Source of the DNA: JAENVU01 sp963801105
Lineage (GTDB): Bacteria > Actinomycetota > Acidimicrobiia > IMCC26256 > JAENVU01
Direction of reading: 5' to 3'
Assembly (NCBI GenBank): GCA_963801105.1
Contig: CAWDDH010000003.1
Span: 868,001-932,000, forward strand
Length of the DNA: 64,000 nucleotides
Part shown: positions 34,550 through 43,687 of the stretch, one piece after another
Layout of the letters: each line of letters starts with the position of its first letter
How positions within the stretch are numbered: the stretch's first letter is position 1
Program-made: the position numbers and the translations under genes
The notes under the pieces: model-generated
Database searches by the model: none
What the model saw: the letters and a program-made list of their open reading frames with translations, nothing else
What the model was told of the DNA's origin: nothing

Positions 34550-34996
34550 TCACGCGATGTCCTCGTTGAGCACGCGCGCGCTCGGCTGCGAACCCGAACC
34601 GGACGCGCCCGGCAGAGAAGCGGACCGATTGGACGCGGCGCCTGCATCTTCGATGCGAAAGATGCGACGCCACACCATCCGGTCGGGGTGTAGGTCGGCG
34701 GTCGGATCGAGTCTCGCCACGACACTCCTCGCAGAATGCGGGACGTCAGGTGCCGCGCCGTCGCGGTCTGCGGCCGCGCAATCCAGCGCGTCGCTGCGAA
34801 GTGCCCGAACTGCGGCGTCGAGTTCGTCGATGACGTCGCAGAGACGCTGCGCGACGTGCTGATCGACGCCGGGGTAGCTGACAAGGCTCGCGAGCGTCAG
34901 CCCCGATCCGAAGATCTGATTGATCGCGCGGCCGTGCACATCCGCCACGACATACTCGTCTGCCGCGCTCACAGTTATGGTCCCTCCGGTCGCCAT
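34550..34996 (-). CDS. Stand-alone histidine-kinase DHp-like protein (HisKA_3 type, no ATPase domain)
   Basis: 148 residues. Residues about 15-75 read like the dimerisation/phosphotransfer domain of NarL-type sensor kinases: YVVADVHGRAINQIFGSGLTL has His21 at the place of the phosphorylated histidine (family D-L-H-D-x-x-I-Q-R-L-F), followed by PGVDQHVAQRLCDVIDELDAAVRALRS, the second helix. The usual HATPase domain is missing. The C-terminal half is low-confidence coding sequence. No good ribosome site is seen before ATG 34996. The neighbour, transcribed divergently, is a GAF–ANTAR regulator, a class often controlled by phosphorylation. It may be a phosphotransfer or decoy partner, or a truncated kinase. 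Confidence 0.5.
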   Translation of the reverse strand: MATGGTITVSAADEYVVADVHGRAINQIFGSGLTLASLVSYPGVDQHVAQRLCDVIDELDAAVRALRSDALDCAAADRDGAAPDVPHSARSVVARLDPTADLHPDRMVWRRIFRIEDAGAASNRSASLPGASGSGSQPSARVLNEDIA

Positions 34997-35231
34997 CTGC
35001 TTGACAGACCTTGGAGTTCTGGACCGGCGACAGGCTCGGTAAGGATGCAGTCGGCGAAGAACTTGGCTCGGACCATAGACCCGATGGCCTCCGCAGACAA
35101 CCCCCGAAATCGGTTCGGGATATCCGGACAAACGGAGCGTCTCGCGCGCGGTACACGGCCACAAACGCCGCGGCGACGGGAGTGACCTCCGGCCCTATCA
35201 CTGCGGTCTCCGTCGAGACGATCATGGCCGC

Positions 35232-35957
35232 ATGTCGTCCGATGACGCTCCGGCCGGCGGCTCATCGGCCGCCAACCTCGCCGAGATCGCGCGAGCAGTG
35301 TCCGGCGAGCCCACCGTCGCGCGAACGTTGCAGCGCATCGTCGAGTTGGCCGTTGAAACAATCGACGGCTGCGACGAAGCCGGCATTCTGTTGGTCACAA
35401 AGCGCGAGATCATCGCCGGCGCATGGTCCAACGCGCTCGTCCATCAAATCGAGGAAATGGAATGTCAGGTCGGCGAAGGCCCATGCCTCGACGCGATCAG
35501 CCAGGCCCCGACGTTCGAATCGACCGACCTTCACGACCAGCTCGCGCGCTGGCCGACCTTCGCAGCACGAGCCATCGACGCCGGAATCCACAGCATGCTC
35601 GCGTTCCGCCTCTTTGCCGCGGACGACACGCTCGGAGCGCTCGACCTCTACGGCAACCAGTCGGACGCATTCGATGAAACCGCTCGCGCATTCGGAACCA
35701 TCTTCGCAGCACACGCCGCGTTGGCGCTCGCCGGTGCGCAACTTCACGAACACGACCTCGCAAACACCGCCGGCCTGCTCCAGGCGCTCGAGGCTCGCGA
35801 CGTGATCGGACAAGCCAAGGGAATTCTCATGGCGACCGATCACATCGACAGCGACGCCGCGTTCGAGCTCCTCCGCACGACATCCAACACACTCAACTGG
35901 AAGCTGCGCACCGTCGCCGACCACGTCGTGCGAACCGACGCCCTTCCCGAACCGTGA
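35232..35957 (+). CDS. GAF- and ANTAR-domain RNA-binding antiterminator
   Basis: 241 residues. An N-terminal GAF sensor domain (about residues 15-165, including GDEA-like GCDEAGILLV and CQVGEGPCLDAI) is joined to a C-terminal ANTAR domain (about 175-235, LLQALEARDVIGQAKGILMATDHIDSDAAFELLRTTS). ANTAR proteins bind paired hairpins in nascent RNA and prevent termination. The base use is less extreme than in neighbours (many GAA, ACA and CAA codons), which hints at transfer. ATG 35232 is used. It is divergent from the DHp-like gene and convergent with the carbonic anhydrase gene. Confidence 0.85.
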   Translation: MSSDDAPAGGSSAANLAEIARAVSGEPTVARTLQRIVELAVETIDGCDEAGILLVTKREIIAGAWSNALVHQIEEMECQVGEGPCLDAISQAPTFESTDLHDQLARWPTFAARAIDAGIHSMLAFRLFAADDTLGALDLYGNQSDAFDETARAFGTIFAAHAALALAGAQLHEHDLANTAGLLQALEARDVIGQAKGILMATDHIDSDAAFELLRTTSNTLNWKLRTVADHVVRTDALPEP

Positions 35958-36041
35958 CGTGCCGGCCGTGCGCGATCTCCATCCCGACGGACGACCGCCA
36001 AGGTCCTCGGAATCCTGTTCGTCGGCGCGCCCGCGACGCGT

Positions 36042-36776
36042 TCAGCGCAGGACGGTCACCTCGCCGGTGTGCAAGTGGTACTCCGCCCCGACGACCTTCA
36101 GGTGACCCGACGCCACCTCGGTGGCGAGGACCGGTGGGAGCACACTGAGGATCTGCACCTGGTTGCGCACGTTGGTCTCGACCGCCGCGTCGAGCCGCTG
36201 ATCGGCGGGCAGGTCCTGGACGCTCTCGGCGGCGGGAATGATGGGATCGACGAACGCCGAGAGGTGCCCCTCGAGGTGAGCCGTTCCGGCCACGGTGTCG
36301 AGCGCCGCGGCCACCGCACCACACGACTGGTGCCCGAGCACCATCAGCAGCACCGAGCCCAGATGCTCGACCGCGTACTCGATACTGCCCTGGACCACCG
36401 GCTCGCTTCCCGTGTTGCCCGCGATGCGAACCACGAAGAGGTCGCCGACCCCCTCGTCGAAGACGATCTCCGGCGAGACCCGCGAGTCGGCGCAGTTGAG
36501 GATGACCGCGAACGGCTTCTGGCCCTGGGCCTGCTCCGCGCGACGCACGCGGTCACGGCCCTCGTTCACTGTCTTGCCGTCGACGTATCGCTGGTTGCCG
36601 GCCATGAGCCGGGCGAGCGCCTCGTCGCCGTTGGTCACCGGGATCGTGGTGGTCGTGCTGCCGGGCGCCGCCGTCGACGCCCCCGAGTCGCAGGCCGCGA
36701 GCGCAGCTGCCGAAAGTGCGCCGCCCGAGACGACGGCACCCGCATGGAGCAACTTCCTCCGAGAGATGTCCGCCAT
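36042..36776 (-). CDS. Exported beta-class carbonic anhydrase
   Basis: 244 residues. Reversibly hydrates CO2. The start ATG 36776 gives a Tat-like N-terminus (SRRKLLHAGAV) with lipobox LAAC, Cys29 being the possible lipid anchor, then a Thr-rich linker. Zinc ligands are in NCADSR (Cys95, with Asp97/Arg99 dyad) and GHQSCGA (His149, Cys152). Other marks are NRYV-type GNQRYVDG, VRIAGNT and SIEYAVEHLG. Exported lipoprotein beta-carbonic anhydrases are uncommon but known in actinobacteria. A longer frame upstream lacks such a signal. It is convergent with the ANTAR gene and divergent from the MscS-like gene. Confidence 0.9.
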   Translation of the reverse strand: MADISRRKLLHAGAVVSGGALSAAALAACDSGASTAAPGSTTTTIPVTNGDEALARLMAGNQRYVDGKTVNEGRDRVRRAEQAQGQKPFAVILNCADSRVSPEIVFDEGVGDLFVVRIAGNTGSEPVVQGSIEYAVEHLGSVLLMVLGHQSCGAVAAALDTVAGTAHLEGHLSAFVDPIIPAAESVQDLPADQRLDAAVETNVRNQVQILSVLPPVLATEVASGHLKVVGAEYHLHTGEVTVLR

Positions 36777-37067
36777 CGCTGCCCTCGTCCGCGTCGCCGG
36801 GACTTGGACCCGACGGGGGGCCGAGCGTACAAGGCACGATGTGCGGGTGACCGGACCGGTAGTGATCGTCTCGGTCTCGTTCACCGACCCTGGTCGGGGT
36901 CTTGCGCCAAGGCTCGGTGCGGGTCGTTGCCGACGTCACGATGTTCGCGCAGGTCATTCGGCAATTCGTGTGTCCGTTCGCTCACGTCGGGTTGGCGTCG
37001 GGCGCAGTCGGGGTGAAGGATGGCCACGCCTCGGCCGGCAAGTTCGGAGAGGCGAGTTGGAGATGAC

Positions 37068-38006
37068 ATGAGCGCAGTGTGGAGCTTGCTCGCTGACACC
37101 GGTTCGGCCGGTGGAAAGCTCGTGCCGTCGGGTGTCATCGCCGCGGTCGCACTGATCGTCGGGATCGTGGCCGGGCGGCTCGCGTCGTGGCGCGTCGATG
37201 ACCGGTACCGCAAGTACTACACGCGAAAGATCGTCCACTACGTGACCGTGGTCGCCGCCCTCATCGGTCTCGGGATCCTGTGGCGACCCTTCGCCGGGCA
37301 ACTCGGCCTCCTGCTCGGACTGGTGGCGGCCGGGCTGGCGATCGCGCTGCAGGACCTCATCGGGGCATTGGCAGGCTGGTTCAACATCACCTCCGGTGGC
37401 ATCTTCCGCGTGGGCGATCGTGTGCAACTCGGCGGCGTACAGGGCGACGTGATCGACATCGCTCCACTGAGGACGAAGCTGATGGAGATCGGCTCGAGCG
37501 TCGGTGACGACACGTGGGTTCGGGGCCGCCAGTACACGGGGCGCATCGCGGCCGTCTCGAACAAGGCGACCTTCGACCAGCCCGTGTTCAACTACAGCGC
37601 CTCGTTCGACTTCCTGTGGGAGGAGGTCACCATCCCGATCGCCTACCGAGACGACTGGCGCACCGCCGAGCAGATCATCAACGAAGAGCTGGTTCGGATC
37701 GCGACCTCGCGTGACGCCGAGATCGCCATCGCCGAGATGGTCAAGCGGTATCCGGTCGCACGTACCGAAGTCGAGTCTCGGGTCTTCATCCGGGCCACCG
37801 ACAACTACCTCGAGCTCGCGGCACGCTTCGTGGTCCCGGTGCGAACGGCGCGGTGGGCCACCGACGAAGTCACCCGGCGGATCCTCGACCGGCTCGAAGA
37901 GGCCGGCATCGAGGTGTCATCGTCGACACAGGACATCACGGTGCGCCGAGCGGGCCCTCCGGCAGGCCGGGACGACGTGGCGCCTGGCGACCCCGCGCAG
38001 CTCTAG
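37068..38006 (+). CDS. MscS-family mechanosensitive channel-like protein
   Basis: 312 residues. Two or three membrane helices at the N-terminus (IAAVALIVGIVAGRLA, YVTVVAALIGLGILW, LGLLLGLVAAGLAIALQDLIGALAGWF) end in the pore helix and beta domain: TSGGIFRVGDRVQLGGVQGDVIDIAPLRTKLMEIG, then NKATFDQPVFNYSASFDFLWEEVTIPI. The C-terminal alpha/beta domain follows. ATG 37068 is preferred, with GGAG 6 bases upstream. The pore helix Gly/Ala pattern is modified compared with E. coli MscS. Likely relieves osmotic downshock or moves small ions. Confidence 0.85.
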   Translation: MSAVWSLLADTGSAGGKLVPSGVIAAVALIVGIVAGRLASWRVDDRYRKYYTRKIVHYVTVVAALIGLGILWRPFAGQLGLLLGLVAAGLAIALQDLIGALAGWFNITSGGIFRVGDRVQLGGVQGDVIDIAPLRTKLMEIGSSVGDDTWVRGRQYTGRIAAVSNKATFDQPVFNYSASFDFLWEEVTIPIAYRDDWRTAEQIINEELVRIATSRDAEIAIAEMVKRYPVARTEVESRVFIRATDNYLELAARFVVPVRTARWATDEVTRRILDRLEEAGIEVSSSTQDITVRRAGPPAGRDDVAPGDPAQL

Positions 38007-38014
38007 GCAGGTGC

Positions 38015-38788
38015 TCACTCTTCTTCCACCTTGCCGATACCGGACTCGTCGGACTCCGCGGCGAGCTCCCGTTGCTCGGCGTCGGCAGATCCGGCGGTGG
38101 TGATGGCTGCGACCACGACGTGGAACTCACGCCATCGGCGCTCGTTGTCGTGGACCAGCGTCGCGGAGTCGCTGAGGAGATCGGAAGCGTGGTCGATGAG
38201 TTCGATCGCGGAGTAGAGGTACCGCACGGTGTGCCGTTCGCCGGCGAGATCCGCGCGAAGACCCGCCGGCGTGAAGTCCAAGTGGTCCAGGACGTCCGCA
38301 GCGCGTTGGAGCACGCGTCCGGCGATGGCGCTCATCGATGCCGCCTGCCAATCGTTGGCGATGACGCGGTGGCGGTCACCGAGGCGGCCGGCCAGCTCGG
38401 GGTAGCCGATCAAGGCGGTGGCGGTCTCCCAGGTTGCCGCCATGGCGTCGGCGAGCCAGTCCCCCGTGTCGATCGCGTCGGCTCCGGCAGTGCGGAGATC
38501 TCGCTTGATTCGGGTCAGCTCTCCTGGTTCGCCCTGGCCCTCCATGAACAGGACCCCGTCAAGTTGGATCGCCTCGCGGGCGTTGAGGTCGTCGCTACCT
38601 TCATAGGGGTTGAGCGCGTCCAGCGGCGCGGGAACGACAGTGCTCCATCGATCGGCCAACGCACAGAGCGTTCGGGAGTGGCGCTGCAGCTCGACCGCCC
38701 GGCCTCTCGGGTCTTGGGCATAGAACATCTCGTGCTGACGATGGAACCGGGAGAGGTTCTCGATGGCGTCGAGCAGCGGGTCCCGCAT
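38015..38788 (-). CDS. Hypothetical alpha-helical protein (parent of a truncated copy at 45.9 kb)
   Basis: 257 residues, rich in helix-forming residues, no signal or membrane segment. N-terminus: LLDAIENLSRFHRQHEMFYAQDPRGRAVELQRHSRTL; C-terminal third: LYSAIELIDHASDLLSDSATLVHDNERRWREFHVVVAAI, ending with an acidic tail. I do not recognise the family. Its last about 55 residues are clearly repeated in a truncated copy at 45846-46015 inside the integrated element, which suggests the gene family travels with that element. It converges with the MscS-like gene (8 bp between). Confidence 0.7.
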   Translation of the reverse strand: MRDPLLDAIENLSRFHRQHEMFYAQDPRGRAVELQRHSRTLCALADRWSTVVPAPLDALNPYEGSDDLNAREAIQLDGVLFMEGQGEPGELTRIKRDLRTAGADAIDTGDWLADAMAATWETATALIGYPELAGRLGDRHRVIANDWQAASMSAIAGRVLQRAADVLDHLDFTPAGLRADLAGERHTVRYLYSAIELIDHASDLLSDSATLVHDNERRWREFHVVVAAITTAGSADAEQRELAAESDESGIGKVEEE

Positions 38789-38920
38789 GGCCGCGACGGT
38801 AGGGCTTCACCACCCTTCAGGACAGCTCCCACCCGGACCCCCACGGAGTTGGTACTGGTCGGAGCCGCCCAGCGGTCCGAGTGCAATCGGGTCCTCAGCG
38901 TGCTCGGACTGGCGGAGCCC

Positions 38921-38968
38921 GACCGGAGTTCGGATCCGATCCGCAATGCCGTTGCCAGAACTCCGGTC
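38921..38968 (-). terminator. Hairpin after the Calx-beta gene
   Basis: GACCGGAGTTC and GAACTCCGGTC form an 11-bp perfect stem with a 26-base loop, about 30 bp beyond the stop of the minus-strand Calx-beta gene. The rest of 38789-38997 holds no gene that I can see. Confidence 0.5.
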
Positions 38969-38997
38969 GACGACGGGTCGGAACGGTGCCGCGCGGT

Positions 38998-39881
38998 CTA
39001 GTCGTCGTCGATGATCGTGCCGATCGCGCTCGCCCGATCGAGTGTGACGCCCGGCCACGAAATCGTGATCGTGAACTGCTCGTCTCCCTCGGCGGCGGTG
39101 TCGCCGAACACCGCGACGTCGATGTGCTTGCTCACGCCGGTCGGCCTCGGGATCCCGGTCCGGAGTGGGGCCTTCCGGGTCGGAAACAGAGGTCGGAGGA
39201 GCGTGTCATGCCGGACCAGGGTCGTGAGCACACCGCAGTCCTGGCCGACGACGGTCGGAGCCCGTTTGACGAGCGGCCCACAGGTCGCGGTCACCGACAC
39301 CGTGTTCCACCCGATCACGATCGGAGTAGCCGATGGACTCGTCAGCGTCACCGGGAATCGCAGGACACGCATCCCCGAGTCACCTTCCACGATGGTCGCG
39401 TCGCCGATCGAGACGCTCACGCCGGACGTCGGATCATCGTCGACGATGGTCGCGGTGCCATCGGCGCGACCGATCGTGAAGCCACCGGTCGCGTTCGAGA
39501 GTCGGAGCGTCACCGTCTCGTCGGGTTCGAGTCATCGTGTCGGGCCTCACGCGAACCCCGATGTACTTCTGCACCGGTGTCACACCAGTCCGGCGAAGCT
39601 CGAAGGTCACGGTGCGTGTCTTGACGGTGAAGTCATCGCCGCGGGTGGCGCTGCCGCCCACGAACTCGACGTCAACCGTCACCGTCGTCGTGGCGGGCTC
39701 ACTCAGCGTGACGGCCAGGTGCGCAGTTCGAGCCTTCGTATTGCCTTCTACGACCGACGCGTCGCCGATGCTCACCGTCGGGGTGGTCGCCGCGTGCGCG
39801 GCCACCGCCGATACGGGCAGCCCGGCTGCGGCAACGACGAGGGCCAGCGCCGCGCTCTGGAACCGACGGTGTGGACTCATG
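38998..39881 (-). pseudogene. Secreted Calx-beta-repeat protein, frameshifted
   Basis: ATG 39881 begins a signal peptide (SAALALVVAAAGLPVSAVAAHA). Two Calx-beta domains follow: TPTVSIGDASVVEGNTKARTAHLAVTLS with VKTRTVTFELRRTGVTPVQKYIGVRV, then VSVSIGDATIVEGDSGMRVLRFPVTLTSPS. Between them the frame breaks at about 39530: the expected EPDETVTLRLSNATGGF is in another frame than the preceding VRVRPDTM. One extra base (atgactcgaa for atgctcgaa) accounts for it. The C-terminus ends ASAIGTIIDDD, a normal end for such a domain. Intact it would be about 294 residues and would bind calcium or mediate adhesion outside the cell. Confidence 0.75.
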
Positions 39882-40213
39882 GACTTTCGGCCCTCCCCAG
39901 TGGCCCAGAGTCTCGCCGGGCACGGCGACCGGCGCAACGGCATTCCGGTACTGACGACCAGACCGGTGTCGATCCATGCCGGACCCCGGCGAGCCGTTCC
40001 TGCGCCTGCGGTAGGGCCAGGTGGACCGGGCCGAACGCTCGCCAGCGGCGTGAGCGTTCCGCGCCTCGGGATCGACATCCTCGACAACGACGGGACCGGC
40101 CCCACAGGACGCATCGCGCGGGCTTCAAGCTCGCCACACCCGCCCCTCGCTGCCGATCGGTCGCCGCCGCCGCAACGAGTGCACTCGGGCCGACGAACGC
40201 GATCAGCGGTGCG
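39882..40213. other. Intergenic stretch with one Calx-beta-like scrap
   Basis: No intact gene seen. A short plus-strand stretch (about 40050-40110) reads VSVPRLGIDILDNDGTGPTG, like the closing strand of a Calx-beta domain (I-L-D-N-D-G), which suggests a remnant of a second such gene in the opposite orientation. Nothing else is recognisable. Confidence 0.3.
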
Positions 40214-41908
40214 TCATCGAACGCCGTGGATCCCGATGAGCTCAGGAATCGGTCGGCCGGAAGGAGGGAGCTGGGTGTCGTCGCCGAGCAGGCGCACGAT
40301 GGTGGGCGGAAGGTCGAGCACCGAATGCAGGGGCAGGTCGCGCGCCGTGAGCCCAGTTCCACTCACCCACACGAATCCGCGGTCGGAATGCGCGCCCGTG
40401 CGATTGAACGGAACCGGTCCGATGACGCCGAGGTCCGGGTGTTCGAACGCGTCCGTCGGGCGGATCCACTCGACGAACAGATCGCCGTAGCGCTCGCCGC
40501 TCGGATCCAGGGGATCGGCGTCTCCGAGACGATGGATGCGCTTCGCAACGCGTTCACCGGTCCGCACATCGCGACACGCGCCGATCAAGGTCTCGACCGC
40601 CAGACACTCGGCGTCGAACTCGTCGATCGGGACGATTCCCGACGCATCCCGCCCAACAAGGTTGATGCGAACGTACGCGCCACCGAAGGTCGGGAGCGCG
40701 AACGCGCGCATCGCGCTCCGATGCTCGCGGTAGTTACCGATGAAGAGGAACTGATCCGCCGAGTCGCGGCCTCCGTCGAGCTCTTCGGGATCATCCATAC
40801 ATTCCGGTGGGATCGGAATACCGAGCGCACCGATCGGCATGCCCTTGACCTGCTGGAGCACACGACGACCCGGACGCGACAGCCGCGCGGCTTGGTAGCC
40901 CGGGACCCGGTAGGCCCAGGGTTGCGGCGGTGGGTCGACAAGTCGCTCGTCCATGTCGACGCGCCACGGGCGGCCCCGACGGGGAACGAGAGGCGGGCAA
41001 CCAGCTCGTCGCCACCCCTCGGCATCGGTGTCGCGCAACTTCGCCGTCCCGAAGTGACGGCGATGCATCAGCTCGGGGAGGAGGACGAGCGAGGGCACGT
41101 CCCCGTGGCTCATGCGCATCCCGTCGAGTGAGAAGACGACTATCGCCGCGTCGTCGGGAACTCGGGCGACGATGCGCCCTACCGCATCGTCGATCGCGTT
41201 GAACACGCGCTCGAGCCGGGTACGGGCACGAGGATCGAAATCGGCGAGCGGGTGGTCCGGATCGATGGCGTGCCACATGATCTCCGACGCCATGTGCGCT
41301 TCCGACATCACCATCAGGAACAGTTCCCAATCGTCGAAGCGGTCCATGAGCTCGATCGCGACGTCGGCCCGCCGGCGGGCTCCGGTGACACACGCGGCGG
41401 TCATGCGATCGAGACGCTTCGGGTCGTGCCAGCCACAGTCGTACGTCTCGAATCCCGGGTGGACGCCGAAGCGGGCGTCAAGCTCGCTGAGCAAGCCGCG
41501 CGGCCGCGACGCCCGCGGGTACAGCGGCGCGTCGGCCCCCCAGGCGGTCACGTGCACACCCGGACCCGACACCGTCATGGAGGGTACGTCGAGGGTGATC
41601 GTCCGCACCTGCGCCAGTTCCCAGAAGGGCGGGTTGCCCTCGATGCGGTGTCGTGCCCCCGACTGGTAGCCCTCATAGGCCGGACGATCGAAGGAGAAGC
41701 GGAGCCACTCACCTGCGAGTCGCGCCTCCGCTCCGGCGGTGAACTGGGGCCACATCACGCCGAACTGGTAGTTGGGAGCCCCGTCGAGTTGCGTCCGGAC
41801 ACTGCGCGCTCGCAACGCGGCGAGATTCGGAAGCGACCCGGCGGCCACCATCTCGTCGATGAGACCAATGGTCCCGGCGTCGATACCGATTCCGATGACA
41901 CGCGCCAT
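40214..41908 (-). CDS. AlkP-superfamily phosphohydrolase/phosphodiesterase (type I phosphodiesterase-like)
   Basis: 564 residues. Starts VIGIGIDAGTIGLIDEMVAAGSLPNLAALR, the first metal/nucleophile motif of predicted AlkP phosphohydrolases (Asp, then Thr as probable nucleophile). Later DDAAIVVFSLDGMRMSHGD stands where the second metal Asp-x-x-x-His-G motif is expected, and LPTFGGAYVRINLVGRDASGIV is a late family block. ATG 41908 is chosen because coding begins there and GAAGAGAGA is upstream. Related genes often lie in polysaccharide loci; the divergent neighbour is a family 2 glycosyltransferase. Possibly removes phospho-substituents from glycans or nucleotide sugars. Confidence 0.78.
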   Translation of the reverse strand: MARVIGIGIDAGTIGLIDEMVAAGSLPNLAALRARSVRTQLDGAPNYQFGVMWPQFTAGAEARLAGEWLRFSFDRPAYEGYQSGARHRIEGNPPFWELAQVRTITLDVPSMTVSGPGVHVTAWGADAPLYPRASRPRGLLSELDARFGVHPGFETYDCGWHDPKRLDRMTAACVTGARRRADVAIELMDRFDDWELFLMVMSEAHMASEIMWHAIDPDHPLADFDPRARTRLERVFNAIDDAVGRIVARVPDDAAIVVFSLDGMRMSHGDVPSLVLLPELMHRRHFGTAKLRDTDAEGWRRAGCPPLVPRRGRPWRVDMDERLVDPPPQPWAYRVPGYQAARLSRPGRRVLQQVKGMPIGALGIPIPPECMDDPEELDGGRDSADQFLFIGNYREHRSAMRAFALPTFGGAYVRINLVGRDASGIVPIDEFDAECLAVETLIGACRDVRTGERVAKRIHRLGDADPLDPSGERYGDLFVEWIRPTDAFEHPDLGVIGPVPFNRTGAHSDRGFVWVSGTGLTARDLPLHSVLDLPPTIVRLLGDDTQLPPSGRPIPELIGIHGVR

Positions 41909-42135
41909 TCCGCACGATCTCTCTTCGGGCCGAGCCGACCTCGCCGCTCGGGTCGGAGAGCTGAATGCTCGAGGCCAAAGCATATTGCCCGATATGGGCG
42001 AAGTCGACCTGTGAAGCTCATCGCGCAGCCGTGGTGTCGAGTCAGCACGCGTGAGGGCACGACGCCGCTCGCTTTCTATAGTCGTGCCTCGTAGGCGGGC
42101 TGAAGACGCTCTGGCCACTGGCGATTTGGGGGCGC

Positions 42136-43087
42136 ATGGCCGAGGATCCCACTCCGGCACCCCTGACGGTCTCCGTCGTGATCCCGACGACCGGGCGCGA
42201 CGTCCTCGCCGAGTCCGTCGGTCGCACGCTGGACCAGGACCCGCTCGAGGTGGTCGTCGTCGCCGACCGACAACCCGACCGGGTCCGCGAGATCCTCACG
42301 ACGAACGGGCTCGACGGCGACCCGCGTCTACGCGTTGTGCCCGGGCCGGCGCGCGGCGCGGCGCCGGCGCGCCAGGTCGGCTCCGACCTGGCGACGGGCG
42401 ACATCGTCCTGTTCCTCGACGACGACGTCGTGCCCGATCCGGGGCTCGTCGCGGGTCATCGCGACGCACACGCAGTCGGCCCGGGGCGCGTGGTCGTCGG
42501 CTACATCCCCGTGGCCGCGGAGTCGGTCCGGAGCTCGGTGGCTGCGGCGATCTACTCCGCCGACTACGAAGCCGAATGTGCCGAGCTCGACGCGAATCCT
42601 GAACTCATACTCCTGGCGCTCTGGAGCGGGAGCGTATCGATGCGGCGCTCGGACTGCCTGCGCGTGCCACAGGCCGTCCCGACGTTCGAGGGTCTCCTGC
42701 TCGAGGATACCGAGCTCGGACTGCGGTGCGCGCAGGCGGGGCTCGTCGGTGTGTTCGACCGCCGGCTCACCGCGGTGCACCACCACAACCAGTCGATCGA
42801 GGTGTTCCTGCGCAACGCCGCGCGGCAGACGGAAGGTGCGCTGGTCCTCGCGAGGCGTTACCCAGGATCATTTCACCGCACCCGATCCCGTCAGACCGCT
42901 CCCCGCGATCGCGTCGGGTGTCGTAGCGGCGACTCGGGCCCCGATCGTGGGCCGACCACTGCGCGCCGCCGTCGTCGCCGTCGCCACACGGCTCGGCCAC
43001 GGGCGGGTCACACCGTTGCGGACGAGGGCCGCAGTGCTCGCACGCATCGTCGTGCAGCAGAAGGTGATCGCCGACGGCATGGCCTGA
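42136..43087 (+). pseudogene. Family 2 glycosyltransferase, frameshifted near the C-terminus
   Basis: GT-A fold transferase. SVVIPTTGRDVLAESVGRTL, VVVVADRQPD and GDIVLFLDDDVVPDPGLV (the D-x-D metal motif) are clear, as is EGLLLEDTELGLRCAQAGL with the E-D general-base motif. Coding continues to ALVLARRYP near 42864, then the family sequence resumes in the +1 frame (DHFTAPDPVRPLPAIASG to QQKVIADGMA) and ends at 43087. Removing one G in cccagg repairs it to about 316 residues. The core catalytic part precedes the break, so partial function is possible. Sugar unknown. Divergent from the AlkP-like gene. Confidence 0.78.
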
Positions 43088-43204
43088 CCGAGCGTCCGGG
43101 GCACGGTTTCGACGCCCAGGTACACCACCCCGACCGGGTGGCTGCCAGCGTGACGGCCGTTGAGGACGCACACGCCGGAAAGGCGTTCACGGCGCCCTGG
43201 ACCA

Positions 43205-43262
43205 GCGGTGATGCCTGGCGCGCTCGGAGGGATTCGAACCCCCAACCTTCTGATCCGTAGTC
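43205..43262. repeat. Distal attachment repeat: duplicated 3' part of tRNA-Arg
   Basis: Fifty-eight bases match 48795-48852 with a single mismatch; 43215-43262 is a 48-base exact copy. The copy covers the tRNA-Arg T-arm, variable loop and anticodon region but stops just past the anticodon stem, so it is not a functional tRNA. This is the pattern left when a tyrosine-recombinase element integrates into the 3' end of a tRNA gene. Confidence 0.85.
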
Positions 43263-43386
43263 CACATCCCGAGTCCAGCTGGGTCCGGGCCGGTGCTGGC
43301 CCGTCCACGTTCCCGCAGGTCAGCCCTGGACGGGACCGGACATAGCCGGACCGGCCCGGACTCGAACTTCTGACCCGACCGGCACA

Positions 43387-43406
43387 CCCGTTGACAACGC
43401 GTTGAC
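43387..43406 (+). promoter_or_regulatory. Putative integrase arm-type site, left end
   Basis: CCCGTTGACAACGCGTTGAC contains GTTGAC twice, 11 bases apart, and lies 125 bp inside the left attachment repeat. The near-identical copy at the other end supports an att function; binding is not shown. Confidence 0.5.
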
Positions 43407-43447
43407 AAGCGACCGGGGCGGATTCAGATCGCATCCCTAGTCACCGT

Positions 43448-43636
43448 CTACTCGGGAACGTCGCCTCTGCGTCGCGAACGGATGAGCACCACACCAACCA
43501 CGATCATCGGCGCGCCGACCACTGCCCAGAATGCATTGCCGGTCATCGGTGACCCGCCCAACACGTCGATGCCCTGGGCGAACCACACCGCACCCACCAC
43601 GACGAGCACCACACCAACAACTCGACGCACCCACAT
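43448..43636 (-). CDS. Small two-helix membrane protein
   Basis: 62 residues: VVGVVLVVVGAVWFAQGIDVLGG, then a loop GSPMTGN, then FWAVVGAPMIVVGVVLI and a basic tail RSRRRGD. This VWFAQG-x-x-V-L-GG-S-x-M-TG pattern is common in short actinobacterial membrane proteins of unknown role. First gene inside the element's left end. Confidence 0.65.
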   Translation of the reverse strand: MWVRRVVGVVLVVVGAVWFAQGIDVLGGSPMTGNAFWAVVGAPMIVVGVVLIRSRRRGDVPE

Positions 43637-43687
43637 GAGCGGCCTCCTATGGCCAAACTATGGGCCGTTGCCAACAGGAGGATCGGG

